A DNA stretch of 64,000 bases from Leisingera sp. ANG59 (GCF_013317235.1 NZ_WLCM01000001.1:138850-202849), one strand, 5' to 3'; numbered from the stretch's first letter, positions 52,459-61,577 are shown. Translations and numbers: made by a program. Notes: generated by a model not told the origin, from the letters alone.

Positions 52459-53691
52459 TCAGATCGCGGACAGTTCCATGGCCTCCAGCCGTGTCACCAC
52501 CTTGGCACCGCTTTCCAGGGTCCGGTGCACCGGGCATTTGTCGGCTATTTCCATCAATTTGTCGCGCTGTTCATCAGTTAGCGGACCGCACAGCCGCACC
52601 ACCCGGATGAACTGGTCGATCTTGGCAGGCCCCGAAGGCAGGGCGTCCTGGGCGTGCACCTTGTCGTGGCTCACGTCGACGCTGATCCCCTCCAGTGGCC
52701 AGCCCTTGCGGCGCGCATACATCCTGAGCGTCATCGAGGTGCAGGCGCCCAGCCCCGCAGCCACAAACCCGTAGGGCGACATGCCGCGGTTGGTCCCGCC
52801 ATAGGCCAGCGGTTCATCAGCGAATGCATGGTGGTAGGGGCCGGACTGCACGTCCTGCAGGAAGCCCGACGGATCCGCTTCGGTCACCCGCAGGATGCCC
52901 TCCGGCGCGCCGGGCGGCGGTGCGGGCGGCGCCATTCTGACATAGCGCCCGGCCCAGGCGGCGATGACCTCGGCTGCATATTCCGCGTCTGCCGCGCGGG
53001 AGATCAGGTGGTCGGCGTCATCCAGGGTGACAAAGCTCTTGGGATGCTTGGCAGCGGTGAAGATCGACGCGGCATTGTCGATGCTGACGGTCTCATCCCG
53101 CGGCGCATGCAGCACCAGCAGGGCTGCCTTCAATTCCGCAATCGCAGGCGCCAGCGCTTCGGCATGAATGTCGTCGACAAACTCCTTGCCGATCACAAAG
53201 GGCCTGCCGCCCAGGCACACCTCGGCGCGGCCCTTGGCCTCGATTTCCGGCAGAGCGGCATCGAAATGGTGCGAGACATGGCCCGGATCAAACGGCGCCC
53301 CGAGCGTCACCACCCCCTTGACCGACGGGATGCCGACGCGGGCGCGCAGCACCGCGGCACCGCCCAGCGAATGGCCGATCAGCAGCGCGGGCGCCATGTC
53401 GCGCCCGGCCAGATACTGTGCTCCCTTGATCAGGTCCGCCACGTTGGAGCTGAAGGTGGTGTTCTCGAACTCGCCCTCCGAATGCCCCAGCCCGGTGAAA
53501 TCGAACCGCAGCACCGCAATCCCCATCGCGGCCAGCCGCCCGGCAATCCGCCGCGCCGCCGGAATGTCCTTGGAGCAGGTGAAGCAATGGGCAAACAGCG
53601 CGGTGGCCAGCACCGGCCCCTCGGGCAGGTCGAGGCGGGCAGCAAGGGTATTTCCGGCGTGGCCGGTGAAGGAAATCCGTTCCGTGGGCAT
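52459..53691 (-). CDS. Alpha/beta hydrolase fused to an OsmC-family domain
   Basis: 410-aa two-domain protein. Residues 1-255 form an alpha/beta hydrolase with the nucleophile elbow LLIGHSLGGAAV (about residue 103-114, Ser), the segment APRDETVSIDNA and the catalytic His in LDDADHLISR. Residues 265-410 form an OsmC/Ohr-type domain with SPYGFVAAGLGACTSMTLRMYA (peroxidatic-type Cys) and DKCPVHRTLESGAKV (second Cys). The OsmC family reduces organic hydroperoxides. The fusion is a known architecture in proteobacteria; a role in detoxifying or hydrolysing oxidised lipids is inferred. Confidence 0.9.
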   Translation of the reverse strand: MPTERISFTGHAGNTLAARLDLPEGPVLATALFAHCFTCSKDIPAARRIAGRLAAMGIAVLRFDFTGLGHSEGEFENTTFSSNVADLIKGAQYLAGRDMAPALLIGHSLGGAAVLRARVGIPSVKGVVTLGAPFDPGHVSHHFDAALPEIEAKGRAEVCLGGRPFVIGKEFVDDIHAEALAPAIAELKAALLVLHAPRDETVSIDNAASIFTAAKHPKSFVTLDDADHLISRAADAEYAAEVIAAWAGRYVRMAPPAPPPGAPEGILRVTEADPSGFLQDVQSGPYHHAFADEPLAYGGTNRGMSPYGFVAAGLGACTSMTLRMYARRKGWPLEGISVDVSHDKVHAQDALPSGPAKIDQFIRVVRLCGPLTDEQRDKLMEIADKCPVHRTLESGAKVVTRLEAMELSAI

Positions 53692-53786
53692 GGGCGTGGC
53701 CTTTGTTGGGTGTTCCGCATAGATTGAGCGCTTGAATGGCCTCGAACAAGGCAGCGGGCCGGAACGTCACGGGAAGGTGAAGGCAG

Positions 53787-54335
53787 ATGAGCAGCAGCGT
53801 CCTTACGGGCATCGGATGTTACAGCCCGAAGACCGCGCGCGACCGCGGCATGTGGCAGCGTCTGAAAGAATTCTGCGCGGGCGAGCCGCAGGCCTTTGGT
53901 CGCAACCCGGAAACCGGCCATGTGACCGGCTCCGCCTTTGTGCTGTCACCGGACATGCAATGCGTGCTCTTGACCCATCACAAGAAGCTCAACCGCTGGT
54001 TCCAGCTGGGCGGCCATTGCGACGGCATCGCCGACGTGCCGTTTGTGGCGCTGAAGGAGGCCTATGAGGAAAGCGGGCTCCAACGGATCAGTCCGCTGTC
54101 GGCGCAGGTGTTCGACGTGGATATCCACGAAATCCCGGCAAATACCCGCGATTGCGCGCATCTGCACTACGATGTGCGCTACCTGTTTCAGGCAGAGGCG
54201 GGGGAGATTGCGCCCAGCGATGAATCCCACGCTCTGGCCTGGGTGCCGCTTACCCAGCTGGAGGAAGTCACCGACTCGCCCGGCGTGCTGGTGCTGCGCG
54301 ACAAGCTGGAACCGTTCCTTCAGTGCCATTGTTAA
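53787..54335 (+). CDS. NUDIX hydrolase
   Basis: 182-aa protein of the NUDIX family, cleaving nucleoside diphosphates linked to other groups. The NUDIX box is GGHCDGIADVPFVALKEAYE followed by ESGL (about residues 73-96). The core catalytic part reads KEAYEE in place of REUxEE, and the first Glu of the consensus is replaced by Ala. Those changes are common in one NUDIX subfamily but leave the metal site altered. The GAAGG site supports the start. Substrate unknown; divergent from the hydrolase-OsmC gene. Confidence 0.85.
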   Translation: MSSSVLTGIGCYSPKTARDRGMWQRLKEFCAGEPQAFGRNPETGHVTGSAFVLSPDMQCVLLTHHKKLNRWFQLGGHCDGIADVPFVALKEAYEESGLQRISPLSAQVFDVDIHEIPANTRDCAHLHYDVRYLFQAEAGEIAPSDESHALAWVPLTQLEEVTDSPGVLVLRDKLEPFLQCHC

Positions 54336-54402
54336 ATGGTGGCGCCTGACGGCGCCGCAGGCTGTCCCGGCCCCTCCATGGCAAAGGGACCGGCTGTATA
54401 GA

Positions 54403-55746
54403 TCAGGCCTCGCCCAGCAGCGCCTTGTCAAAGGGGTAGCCGGTCAGGTTCTCATAGCCGTCCTCGGTGATCAGCACCTGGTCCTCCAGCTTGATCGAGA
54501 AGTCGCCGCCCTCCGGCGACACCAGCGCCTCGACGCACAGCACCATGCCCGGTTCCAGTTCGTAGTCAAAGGCGCCCTCGACCATCTGGTCCGGATAAGC
54601 CACCAGCGGCCACTCATCGCATAGGCCGACGCCATGCATCATGCAGCCGTATTTCTGCTTCTGGAACTGGGCATCCAGCACATGGCAGCCGCGCGACAAC
54701 TCCTGGATGTTCACACCCGGTTTCAGCATCTCCATATTACGGCGGATGTGCTCCAGCCCGTGCTGCATGGCATAGATCATGTCAGGCCGCGGTTTCTGAT
54801 CGCCGATCCACCAGCTGCGCGAGATGTCGATGCAGATCCCGTAGGAGCCGACCAGATCGGTGTCGAAACTGATCATCTCGTTGTTCTGGATGATCCGGGG
54901 GCCGCATTCCTGGAACCACGGGTTGGTGCGCGGGCCAGAGGCCAGCAGCCGGGTCTCGATCCATTCGCCGCCGCGGCGGATGTTTTCCGCGTGCAGCACT
55001 GCCCAGACATCGTCCTCGGAGATATTGCCGCCCGGGACCTGCTCGCGGGCGAATGTTTCCATTGCCGCCACCGCGGTTTCGCAGGCGTGATGGGCACAGC
55101 GCATCGCCAGGATCTCATCCGGGCCTTTCACCGCGCGGCATTTCTCGGTCAGCTCTTCGCCGGGGAAAATCTCCAGCCCCTGCGCTTCCAGCGCCCGCAG
55201 GCCGTGCAGCATCACCTTGTCCACCGCCAAACGTTTGTTGCTGCCGCTGTGCTCCTCCAGCAGGATGCGCACCTCGTTGGAGAACTTGTCCGCGGCCACG
55301 TCGATCTTGTCGCCGCGGTCGAAATAGAACAGGTCGGCTCCGGCGCGCTGCTCGCGCACCAGCGGGTTGAACTCGCTGAGGAACGGCGACTGCTTGTAAT
55401 CCCACAGCACCATGTAGCCATCGGCGCAGACCAGCAGCGCCCGGAACGGATTGTGGGTGTTCCACAGCTGCATGTTGGTGGAGTCGGTCGCATAGCGGAT
55501 GTTCAGCGGATCGAACACCAGCAGGCCGCCATAGCCGCGGTCGTTGATGTGCTTGACCAGCCGCTCCCAGCGGAACTTGCGCAGCGCCTGCAGGTCGGGA
55601 AGCTGCAGCCCGGCCTCTGCCCATTCGGCAAAGGCCAGCTGGGTCGGGCCGATCTCGACCCGGTTGTTGTCGTTGGGGGTGTTGTCGCCCAGTGTGGCGC
55701 CGCGGGTCGGGTCGATCTTGCGGATGTCGCGGTAATGCTCGTTCAT
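54403..55746 (-). CDS. dddP: Dimethylsulfoniopropionate lyase DddP
   Basis: 447-aa M24-peptidase-fold enzyme that cleaves DMSP to dimethyl sulfide and acrylate. Start MNEHYRDIRKIDPTRGATLG; the frame is open 27 codons further, but the family begins here. Counting from this Met, the metal ligands known for Ruegeria DddP are all in place: Asp295, Asp297 (FDTD), Asp307 (IDIS), His371 (HGVG), Glu406 (VEALVSPE) and Glu421 (KLEDQ). Tyr366 and Asp377, implicated in catalysis, are also present. Length and residue positions therefore agree with true DddP rather than an Xaa-Pro peptidase. No DMSP transporter or acrylate gene is adjacent. Confidence 0.95.
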   Translation of the reverse strand: MNEHYRDIRKIDPTRGATLGDNTPNDNNRVEIGPTQLAFAEWAEAGLQLPDLQALRKFRWERLVKHINDRGYGGLLVFDPLNIRYATDSTNMQLWNTHNPFRALLVCADGYMVLWDYKQSPFLSEFNPLVREQRAGADLFYFDRGDKIDVAADKFSNEVRILLEEHSGSNKRLAVDKVMLHGLRALEAQGLEIFPGEELTEKCRAVKGPDEILAMRCAHHACETAVAAMETFAREQVPGGNISEDDVWAVLHAENIRRGGEWIETRLLASGPRTNPWFQECGPRIIQNNEMISFDTDLVGSYGICIDISRSWWIGDQKPRPDMIYAMQHGLEHIRRNMEMLKPGVNIQELSRGCHVLDAQFQKQKYGCMMHGVGLCDEWPLVAYPDQMVEGAFDYELEPGMVLCVEALVSPEGGDFSIKLEDQVLITEDGYENLTGYPFDKALLGEA

Positions 55747-55896
55747 GCTGGGAGGTCCTTGCTGCACAGTCCTGTACAATGTGGAGCCGGACTTGGGCGG
55801 AATCGCTGCTGAATGCGACGTATTCAACCGTCGTTTCTGACCTAACGCAGCAATGCGGGGGCCGAAGGCATCAAGGCCGCCGCAGTTGATCCGGCT

Positions 55897-56745
55897 CTAT
55901 GGCAGAATCGGCCGGGCTGCCAGCACCATACCCGCGCTTTCGAGATAAAGGAGCAGCGCCGTCAAAAGCAGCAGGTGGCTGATGAGCCGCAGCCGCTTCG
56001 GGCGGGCCAATGTCATTGCTGCCAGCGCGGACGTTTGAAACTGGCGGCTCCATCTGGCCCGCGAATCCGGGACCAATGCGGAGGCGTGCAAACCGCTCCA
56101 GGCCTTGCCGGAGTCCGGCGCAGCCGTGCTAGCCGCCTTTCGGATCTCGGCCTCATGGAAGGCGCGGTCGCAGTGGGTGTCCAGCACCAGTGCGGTCTGA
56201 TCAACCGGTGTAAAGCAGTCCTTGCCGCGGGGTCTTGGCCGGACATTCCGGACCGCCTCAGTGGGTCGGACGACTGCCGGAACCGGCGCGGCAACAGGTT
56301 CCTCGCTGCTGGCGGCTTCGGGATCAAAGGCACTCAGGAACTGTTCGCAGGTCAGTGCAATCCCAGTGTCGAGCCATTCGACAAAGGTTGCCTCCACCGT
56401 GTCCAGCAGGCGGCGCAGCATCTCTGCCAGTAGAAGTTCGGAGATCTCCTGGTCGCAATACCCGGGATAGACCGGCTCCAGCGACAGCTCGAGCAGAGCC
56501 GTGGGCTGCATCACGCTGCCAGGCAGCTTGCTGGTGCGGCGCAGGGGAACCCGGCGCAGGCGCACGGCCACAAAGTAATGATCGCATTGCAGGCGGGCAG
56601 TGTTTTCCGCACGCGCCGCTATCATCTCCGCCGGGTGGCCGAAGTCATCCAGCGTGTCCACGACTGCAGTAACCGCAGCCGAAAGAGTATTGCCGTCGCG
56701 GCGTTCCAGCCCCAGCCGGCCTGTATATTGCACATTCTCTGCCAC
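55897..56745 (-). CDS. Unrecognised protein with C-terminal membrane segment
   Basis: 282 aa if translated from the GTG at 56745, which has GGAGGA upstream; the ORF continues to 56970 but that part is not convincing. The N-terminus MAENVQYTGRLGLERRDGNT leads to a domain with VVDTLDDFGHPAEMIAARAENTARLQCDHYFVAVRLRRVPL and a helical part. A Pro/Val/Ala-rich linker (about residues 170-205) and a C-terminal TM (LRLISHLLLLTALLLYLESAGMVLAA) follow. I do not recognise a family. Orientation suggests a tail-anchored or cytoplasm-facing protein. It is 150 bp upstream of dddP on the same strand. Confidence 0.6.
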   Translation of the reverse strand: MAENVQYTGRLGLERRDGNTLSAAVTAVVDTLDDFGHPAEMIAARAENTARLQCDHYFVAVRLRRVPLRRTSKLPGSVMQPTALLELSLEPVYPGYCDQEISELLLAEMLRRLLDTVEATFVEWLDTGIALTCEQFLSAFDPEAASSEEPVAAPVPAVVRPTEAVRNVRPRPRGKDCFTPVDQTALVLDTHCDRAFHEAEIRKAASTAAPDSGKAWSGLHASALVPDSRARWSRQFQTSALAAMTLARPKRLRLISHLLLLTALLLYLESAGMVLAARPILP

Positions 56746-57085
56746 TGTCCGGGTCCTCCATTCAGGGTTCCGACAAGGAAACTGTAAAATTTGAAATAGT
56801 TGAAAGTGGGGCACTCCGGGCTGAATTCGGGCAGACAGCGCTGGGGCCGGGCGGTGAAATGCGGCGCTCTTCAAATCATTGAATTGAAAGAAGTTTGCGT
56901 AAATTCTCCATGAGGTGAGGTGCGGAATGCGGCTCAACTGTGACGGCTGGCGGTCACATTGATGCCCCAAGGCCTACAATGGCGCCGGAATCACGCGCAC
57001 TGTTCCTTTGGCTTGCCCCGCAACGCAAAGCGCCCGCCCAACGGCGGGCTCGACTCCCTGCGGTCCTTTAAGTTGGCAGAACCGT
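56746..57085. other. 340-bp gap between the unrecognised gene and the lytic transglycosylase gene
   Basis: No gene that I accept. It holds an inverted repeat TGTGAC (56939-56944)/GTCACA (56953-56958) with an 8-bp spacer, about 195 bp before the GTG of the downstream minus-strand gene, and the hairpin at 57032-57049 after the transglycosylase gene. Confidence 0.45.
57032..57049 (-). terminator. Hairpin downstream of the lytic transglycosylase gene
   Basis: GCCCGCC (57032-57038) and GGCGGGC (57043-57049) form a 7-bp stem, 37 bp after the stop codon at 57086. The T-run that follows on the minus strand is short (CTTTG), so termination is probable but not certain. Confidence 0.55.
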
Positions 57086-57880
57086 TCAGCCGTCGATCTG
57101 GCGCCCCATGATCGCCAGCGACTGCTGGTACACTGTGGCCGCGTTCCACTCCTTCAGAATGCGGTAATTCGGCTCTCCCTGCTGATAGCCTTTGCCGGGT
57201 TTCCAGCCCTTCTGGCGCAGGTAATTGGCGGTGGAGGCAAGCGCATCGCCCATGTTGTAGAAATCAACCCGCCCGTTGCCGTCCCAGTCGACGCCGTACG
57301 CCAGCGCGTTGCCGGGCAGAAATTGGGTATGACCCAGCTCGCCGTGTTTGGCGCCCAGGGTGCCTGGCGTGATAGCGCCCTGATCCACCAGCTTCAGCGC
57401 TCCCAGCGCGTGCGGACGGAAGAAGTCGGAGCGCCGGCAGTCATAGGTCAGCGTCACGATGGCGGACACCACTTGGCTGTCGCCCATGTAGTTGCCAAAA
57501 GCGGTTTCCATGCCGTGGATCGCGATCAGCACACCCGCGGGCACGCCATACTGGCGCTCAAGTGCGGCATAGAAATCCGGGTTGCGCGCCTTGCGCTTGC
57601 GGCCCTGCGCCACAATAGTGGCAGAGCCGCGGATCTGCATGAACTTCTCCAGCGAGTATTTGAAGCTCTTCTGGTTGCGGTCGGCGGAAATGGTGCGGCG
57701 GGCATACTGCGCATTGGCCAGTGCCTGCAGCCCCGCCTTGCGCACGCCTGCGCGCTTGGCCTCGGCGCTGAACGCCTGCTTCCAGGCATCGAACCCGGCA
57801 GAGGTATTGCCGCAATTGGCGGCAACGGCAGGGGAGGCAAGCAGGGCGGAAATCAGGGCAGGGGCAATTAGCCGGCGCAT
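57086..57880 (-). CDS. Lytic murein transglycosylase, MltB type
   Basis: 264-aa periplasmic enzyme cleaving peptidoglycan between MurNAc and GlcNAc. A signal peptide (MRRLIAPALISALLASPAVAA) precedes the catalytic domain. The catalytic Glu lies in IAIHGMETAFGNYMGD (about residue 125), with RSDFFRPHALGALKL, HTQFLPGNALAYGVDWDG and DALASTANYLRQKGW typical of SLT_2/MltB members. No lipobox Cys is at the cleavage site, so it is probably soluble in the periplasm. Confidence 0.92.
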   Translation of the reverse strand: MRRLIAPALISALLASPAVAANCGNTSAGFDAWKQAFSAEAKRAGVRKAGLQALANAQYARRTISADRNQKSFKYSLEKFMQIRGSATIVAQGRKRKARNPDFYAALERQYGVPAGVLIAIHGMETAFGNYMGDSQVVSAIVTLTYDCRRSDFFRPHALGALKLVDQGAITPGTLGAKHGELGHTQFLPGNALAYGVDWDGNGRVDFYNMGDALASTANYLRQKGWKPGKGYQQGEPNYRILKEWNAATVYQQSLAIMGRQIDG

Positions 57881-57973
57881 GAAACAAACTCTCGAAATGT
57901 GACTCGTGGCTTTCAGCCTAACGTGCTGGCGCCCCTTGTCTAACGGGAAAAGCTTTCATTGGTTCCCATTTCC

Positions 57974-59221
57974 TCAGGCAAAGGCGGTGCCCGCGGCCAG
58001 TGCCAGCCCGTCTGCAACCGCGGTCATGGCATTTCCCGTTTCCAGCCGGGCATTTGGGCACAGCGCGCGCATTTCCGCCTGCACCGCCGCCAGCAGCGAA
58101 GAGCCGCCGACCAGAACAATCCGCTCGACCCGGTCCGCCGCGATCCCGGCCTGCGCCAGGGTCTCTGCCGCGCAGGCGCCGATCGCGGTGGTTTGTTCCG
58201 CCAGCGTCTGCGACATGCCCGCGGAGTCCAGCGGCACCGACAGTGCGCGCGCTAGCAGTTTCAGGTCGATGTGGGATTGGGGGGCTGTGCCATTGGCGCG
58301 GATCTTGCCGTTTTCCACGGCAAAGGCCAGCTCATGGCCCAGCTCATCCTCCAGCACCGTAGCCAGACGCGCCAATTTCTCGGGCTCCACCGCGTTGGCG
58401 GCCAGATCCTGCGCTGCCCGGCGGCTCTCTGGCGTATAGAGAAACGGGATCATCTGCCAGGTTGCCAGATCGTTGAACAGCCGGTTCGGCGCGGGCAGGG
58501 TGCCGCCGCCGAAGGCATTGCGGATCTGGCTGCCCCGGCCCAGCAGCGGCATTACATGGCGTATGCTCAGCTGCCGGTCGAAATCGGTGCCGCCCAGCCG
58601 CACACCGTGCGAGGCCAGGATGCGGGTTGCCCCGTTTTCCCCTTGTTCAAAGGCAGTAAAGTCCGAGGTGCCGCCGCCGATATCGACAATCAGACCCAGA
58701 CCGGGCGCGGGCGCGGCGGCGCGCAGAGCGGCTTCCGGCTCATACATGAACAGAACATCCTGGAACCCGGCATCCAGATAACAGGCGCGGAGGTCCTTTT
58801 CTGCCTGCACGTCGCGGTCTTTATCCTTGGAATGAAACCGCACCGGCCGCCCCGACAGCGCATGGGTGAATTCCATATGCGTTGCCGCTTCGGCGCGGCG
58901 TTTCACCTCCGCCAGAAACCGCGCGATGAGGGTGGCAAAGCTCAGACGCTCGCCGCCCAGCCGCCGTTCCTCCTGCAAGAGCGGCGTGCCCAGCAGGCTT
59001 TTCAGTGCCCGCATAAACCGGCCCTCTTCACCATTGATCAGCGCCCGCGTGGCACTGTGGCCGATCCGCATGCTGCGTGAAGCTTCCTCGAAGAACACTG
59101 CGGTGGGCAGGGTCTTCTCGCCCGGCTCCATTTCCACCAGCCACGGCCGGCCCGCAACCGCGATCCCGGCTGCCGAGTTGGAAGTGCCGAAGTCGATGCC
59201 AAGGGTATTGGGTGCGGTCAT
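57974..59221 (-). CDS. Hsp70 family protein, YegD type
   Basis: 415-aa protein with the Hsp70 actin-like ATPase fold but no C-terminal substrate-binding domain. Motifs are GIDFGTSNSAAGIAV (about residues 8-22), LGLIVDIGGGTSDFTAFE (about 175), HGVRLGGTDFDRQLS and VLVGGSSLLAAVQAE (about 370). YegD-type proteins are of unknown function; nucleotide binding is likely. GGAGC lies before the start. It is divergent from nothing and stands alone between the transglycosylase and slipin genes. Confidence 0.9.
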   Translation of the reverse strand: MTAPNTLGIDFGTSNSAAGIAVAGRPWLVEMEPGEKTLPTAVFFEEASRSMRIGHSATRALINGEEGRFMRALKSLLGTPLLQEERRLGGERLSFATLIARFLAEVKRRAEAATHMEFTHALSGRPVRFHSKDKDRDVQAEKDLRACYLDAGFQDVLFMYEPEAALRAAAPAPGLGLIVDIGGGTSDFTAFEQGENGATRILASHGVRLGGTDFDRQLSIRHVMPLLGRGSQIRNAFGGGTLPAPNRLFNDLATWQMIPFLYTPESRRAAQDLAANAVEPEKLARLATVLEDELGHELAFAVENGKIRANGTAPQSHIDLKLLARALSVPLDSAGMSQTLAEQTTAIGACAAETLAQAGIAADRVERIVLVGGSSLLAAVQAEMRALCPNARLETGNAMTAVADGLALAAGTAFA

Positions 59222-59376
59222 GGAAGCTCCTGTCAGCAGCGGGAGCGGGCCTGACTACAAGGAGCGTGAGACCAAAGCAAGAGGGCTGGTGTGCCGGCCC
59301 GGCCTGAGAGAGAAATTGCGTGGCATGCCTCCTGATACCGGAAGTTTCCGCATGAACGGGCATGGCGCATCGAGGG

Positions 59377-60141
59377 TCAATCTTCCGGTTTGTTGGCTTT
59401 TGGCAAAAGGTCGATGGGCAACGGAAAGACAACCGTTGCGGTGCCGTCGGTCGCAATGTCGTTCAGAGCATTGAAATAGCGGAGCTGCATTGAGTTGGGC
59501 TGGGTCGCCAGAAGCTTCCCGGCTTCTACAAGTTTTGCCGCTGCCTGGTGTTCGCCTTGGGCATTGATGACACGGGCACGGCGCAGCCGTTCGGCTTCGG
59601 CCTGCTTGGCAATGGCGCGGACCATGCTTTCGTTGATGTCCACATGCTTGATTTCGACATTGGCCACCTTGATGCCCCAGGCGTCGGTCTGCCGGTCCAG
59701 TATCTCCTGGATATCGACATTGAGCTTATCCCGTTCGGCAAGCATCTCATCCAGTTCATGCTTGCCCAGGACCGAGCGCAGGGTGGTCTGCGCCAGCTGG
59801 CTGACCGCAGCGCGGAAGTCGGCCACGTTAATTATCGCACGCTGAGGGTCGACGATGCGGAAGTATAGAACGGCATTTACCTTGACCGAGACATTGTCTC
59901 GGCTGATCACATCCTGGCTTGGCACGTCTTCAACAAACATCCGCAGATCGGTCCGGACCAGTTGCTGCACCACGGGAATGATCAGAACAAAGCCGGGACC
60001 CGTCACCCTGGTAAACCGGCCCAAGGTGAACAGCACCCCGCGTTCGTATTCACGGAAGATGTAGATGGCGGCTTGCAGAAAGAAGCCCAAAAGCACCAGC
60101 CCAATCAGGTAAGCTGCCCAGTCGAATACAAGTACTTCCAT
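59377..60141 (-). CDS. Slipin (SPFH/band 7 stomatin-like protein)
   Basis: 254-aa membrane protein with an N-terminal hydrophobic hairpin (LIGLVLLGFFLQAAIYIFREYERGVLF) followed by the SPFH domain: GRFTRVTGPGFVLIIPVVQQLVRTDLRMFVEDVPSQDVISRD, DPQRAIINVADFRAAVSQLAQTTLRSVLG. A coiled-coil region (about residues 165-200) and a short C-terminal tail follow. Prokaryotic slipins pair with NfeD-type proteases and form membrane microdomain scaffolds. The ATG at 60141 has GGGGGA before it. The nfeD gene lies 17 bp upstream. Confidence 0.93.
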   Translation of the reverse strand: MEVLVFDWAAYLIGLVLLGFFLQAAIYIFREYERGVLFTLGRFTRVTGPGFVLIIPVVQQLVRTDLRMFVEDVPSQDVISRDNVSVKVNAVLYFRIVDPQRAIINVADFRAAVSQLAQTTLRSVLGKHELDEMLAERDKLNVDIQEILDRQTDAWGIKVANVEIKHVDINESMVRAIAKQAEAERLRRARVINAQGEHQAAAKLVEAGKLLATQPNSMQLRYFNALNDIATDGTATVVFPLPIDLLPKANKPED

Positions 60142-60158
60142 TGAATTTCCCCCCTGGC

Positions 60159-61577
60159 TCACGATTGTTCTGCTCGGGTGTCAGGCTCAACTAGCAGCGT
60201 CAGGCCTTTGATTGCGCGGATGCGGACGTTCTGGCCGGCATGCAGCCCCGTATCGCTCTGCGCCTGCCACCGTTCTCCCTCCACCCAGACAAACCCTGCG
60301 TTTCCGGTCCAGTCGATTACCTTGGCGCGGGCGCCCAGCATCCGTGCCGAGCCTGATACCGGAAGCCGCCGGTAGGTGCGCACCGTGTAGCCCAGCAGCA
60401 GGATAAGCACCGAACCGCTGATCAATGCCATGCTGCCGATCAGCCACCAGGATATCTGATAGGCGGGCACATCCGTGTCCACCAGCATGGCCGCGCCCAT
60501 AGAGAAGGCGATCAGCCCGCCGAATCCCAGCACCCCGAAGCTGGGCGACAGGGCCTCGGCGACCATGAAGGCTACCCCGAGCCCCAGGAGCGCCAGCCCG
60601 GCATAATCAAGCGGCAGTTGGTTGAGTGCATAGAGGCCCAGGGTGAGGCAAATTGCGCCAACCACGCCGGGCACCACCGCGCCGGGGTTCCAGAACTCGA
60701 AGATCAGCCCGTAGATGCCCAGCATCATCATCACCAGCGCCACGTTCGGATTGGACAGGACACTGAGGATCCGGGTTATCGCATCCATCTCCACCCGCTC
60801 CACCGGCAGCCCTGCGGTCGACAGTGTCCGGCGGGTTTCCCCCATCACCACGCTGCGCCCGTCGGCATCGCGCAACAAAGCGTCGAGGTCCGCTGCCAGT
60901 AGATCAATGACGTTCAGCTCCAGGGCTTTGGCAGAGGACAGACTCTTGGCCTGGCGCACTGCGCTTTCGGCCCAGTCCGCATTGCGGCCATGCAGTTCTG
61001 CCAGGCTGCGGATCAGCGCTGCTGCGTCATTGGTGGCCTTGGCCGCCATCGCATCTTTGGGAGCCAGAGGGTCACTGTCAGTCTCCTTTCCGGCCTCCCC
61101 GGATTTCTCCCCTTCCTCCGTTTTTGGAGGCTGCCCCGGCAGACCCTCGGGCATGCCGCCGATCGCAACCGGCGTGGCTGCACCCAGATTGGTGCCCGGT
61201 GCCATTGCCGCGACATGGCTGGCATAAAGTATGTAGGTACCGGCGCTTGCCGCATGGGCGCCGGGCGGAGCGACGTAGGTGATTACCGGCACAGGCGACA
61301 GCAGGATTGCCGAGATGATCTCACGCATTGAATCGGCCAGCCCGCCAGGTGTGTTGAGCTGGAGCACAACCGCCTCTGTTTGCAGGTCCTGGGATTTGGA
61401 GAGAACACGTTCGATATGGTGCACGGCGGCCGGGCCGATAGGCCCTTCTATCACCGTGATAAGCACCCGATTACCGGTTGCATCCGTCCCGTCACCCTGG
61501 CCATTCAATCGGTCTGCCGGAAGAAGGCATAGGCTGAGCAGGCAAAGAATTTGAAGCAGTCGCTTTGCAATCCTCAT
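60159..61577 (-). CDS. NfeD family membrane-bound serine protease (ClpP-class)
   Basis: 472-aa long-form NfeD protein (NfeD1b). It has a signal peptide (MRIAKRLLQILCLLSLCLLP), then a ClpP-like protease domain with the active Ser in APPGAHAASAGTYILYASH (about residue 110) and the catalytic Lys in DAMAAKATNDAAALIRSLAE. Four or five TMs follow, then a C-terminal OB-fold domain (GARAKVIDWTGNAGFVWVEGERWQ). It pairs with the slipin gene 17 bp downstream; the long form clips the slipin C-terminus in known archaeal cases. Start 61577 used because the frame continues only 5 codons beyond. Confidence 0.93.
   Translation of the reverse strand: MRIAKRLLQILCLLSLCLLPADRLNGQGDGTDATGNRVLITVIEGPIGPAAVHHIERVLSKSQDLQTEAVVLQLNTPGGLADSMREIISAILLSPVPVITYVAPPGAHAASAGTYILYASHVAAMAPGTNLGAATPVAIGGMPEGLPGQPPKTEEGEKSGEAGKETDSDPLAPKDAMAAKATNDAAALIRSLAELHGRNADWAESAVRQAKSLSSAKALELNVIDLLAADLDALLRDADGRSVVMGETRRTLSTAGLPVERVEMDAITRILSVLSNPNVALVMMMLGIYGLIFEFWNPGAVVPGVVGAICLTLGLYALNQLPLDYAGLALLGLGVAFMVAEALSPSFGVLGFGGLIAFSMGAAMLVDTDVPAYQISWWLIGSMALISGSVLILLLGYTVRTYRRLPVSGSARMLGARAKVIDWTGNAGFVWVEGERWQAQSDTGLHAGQNVRIRAIKGLTLLVEPDTRAEQS

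Noticed and set aside
54403-55746. Xaa-Pro aminopeptidase
   Set aside because: The M24 fold alone would allow it, but the length, N-terminus and residue positions match DddP.
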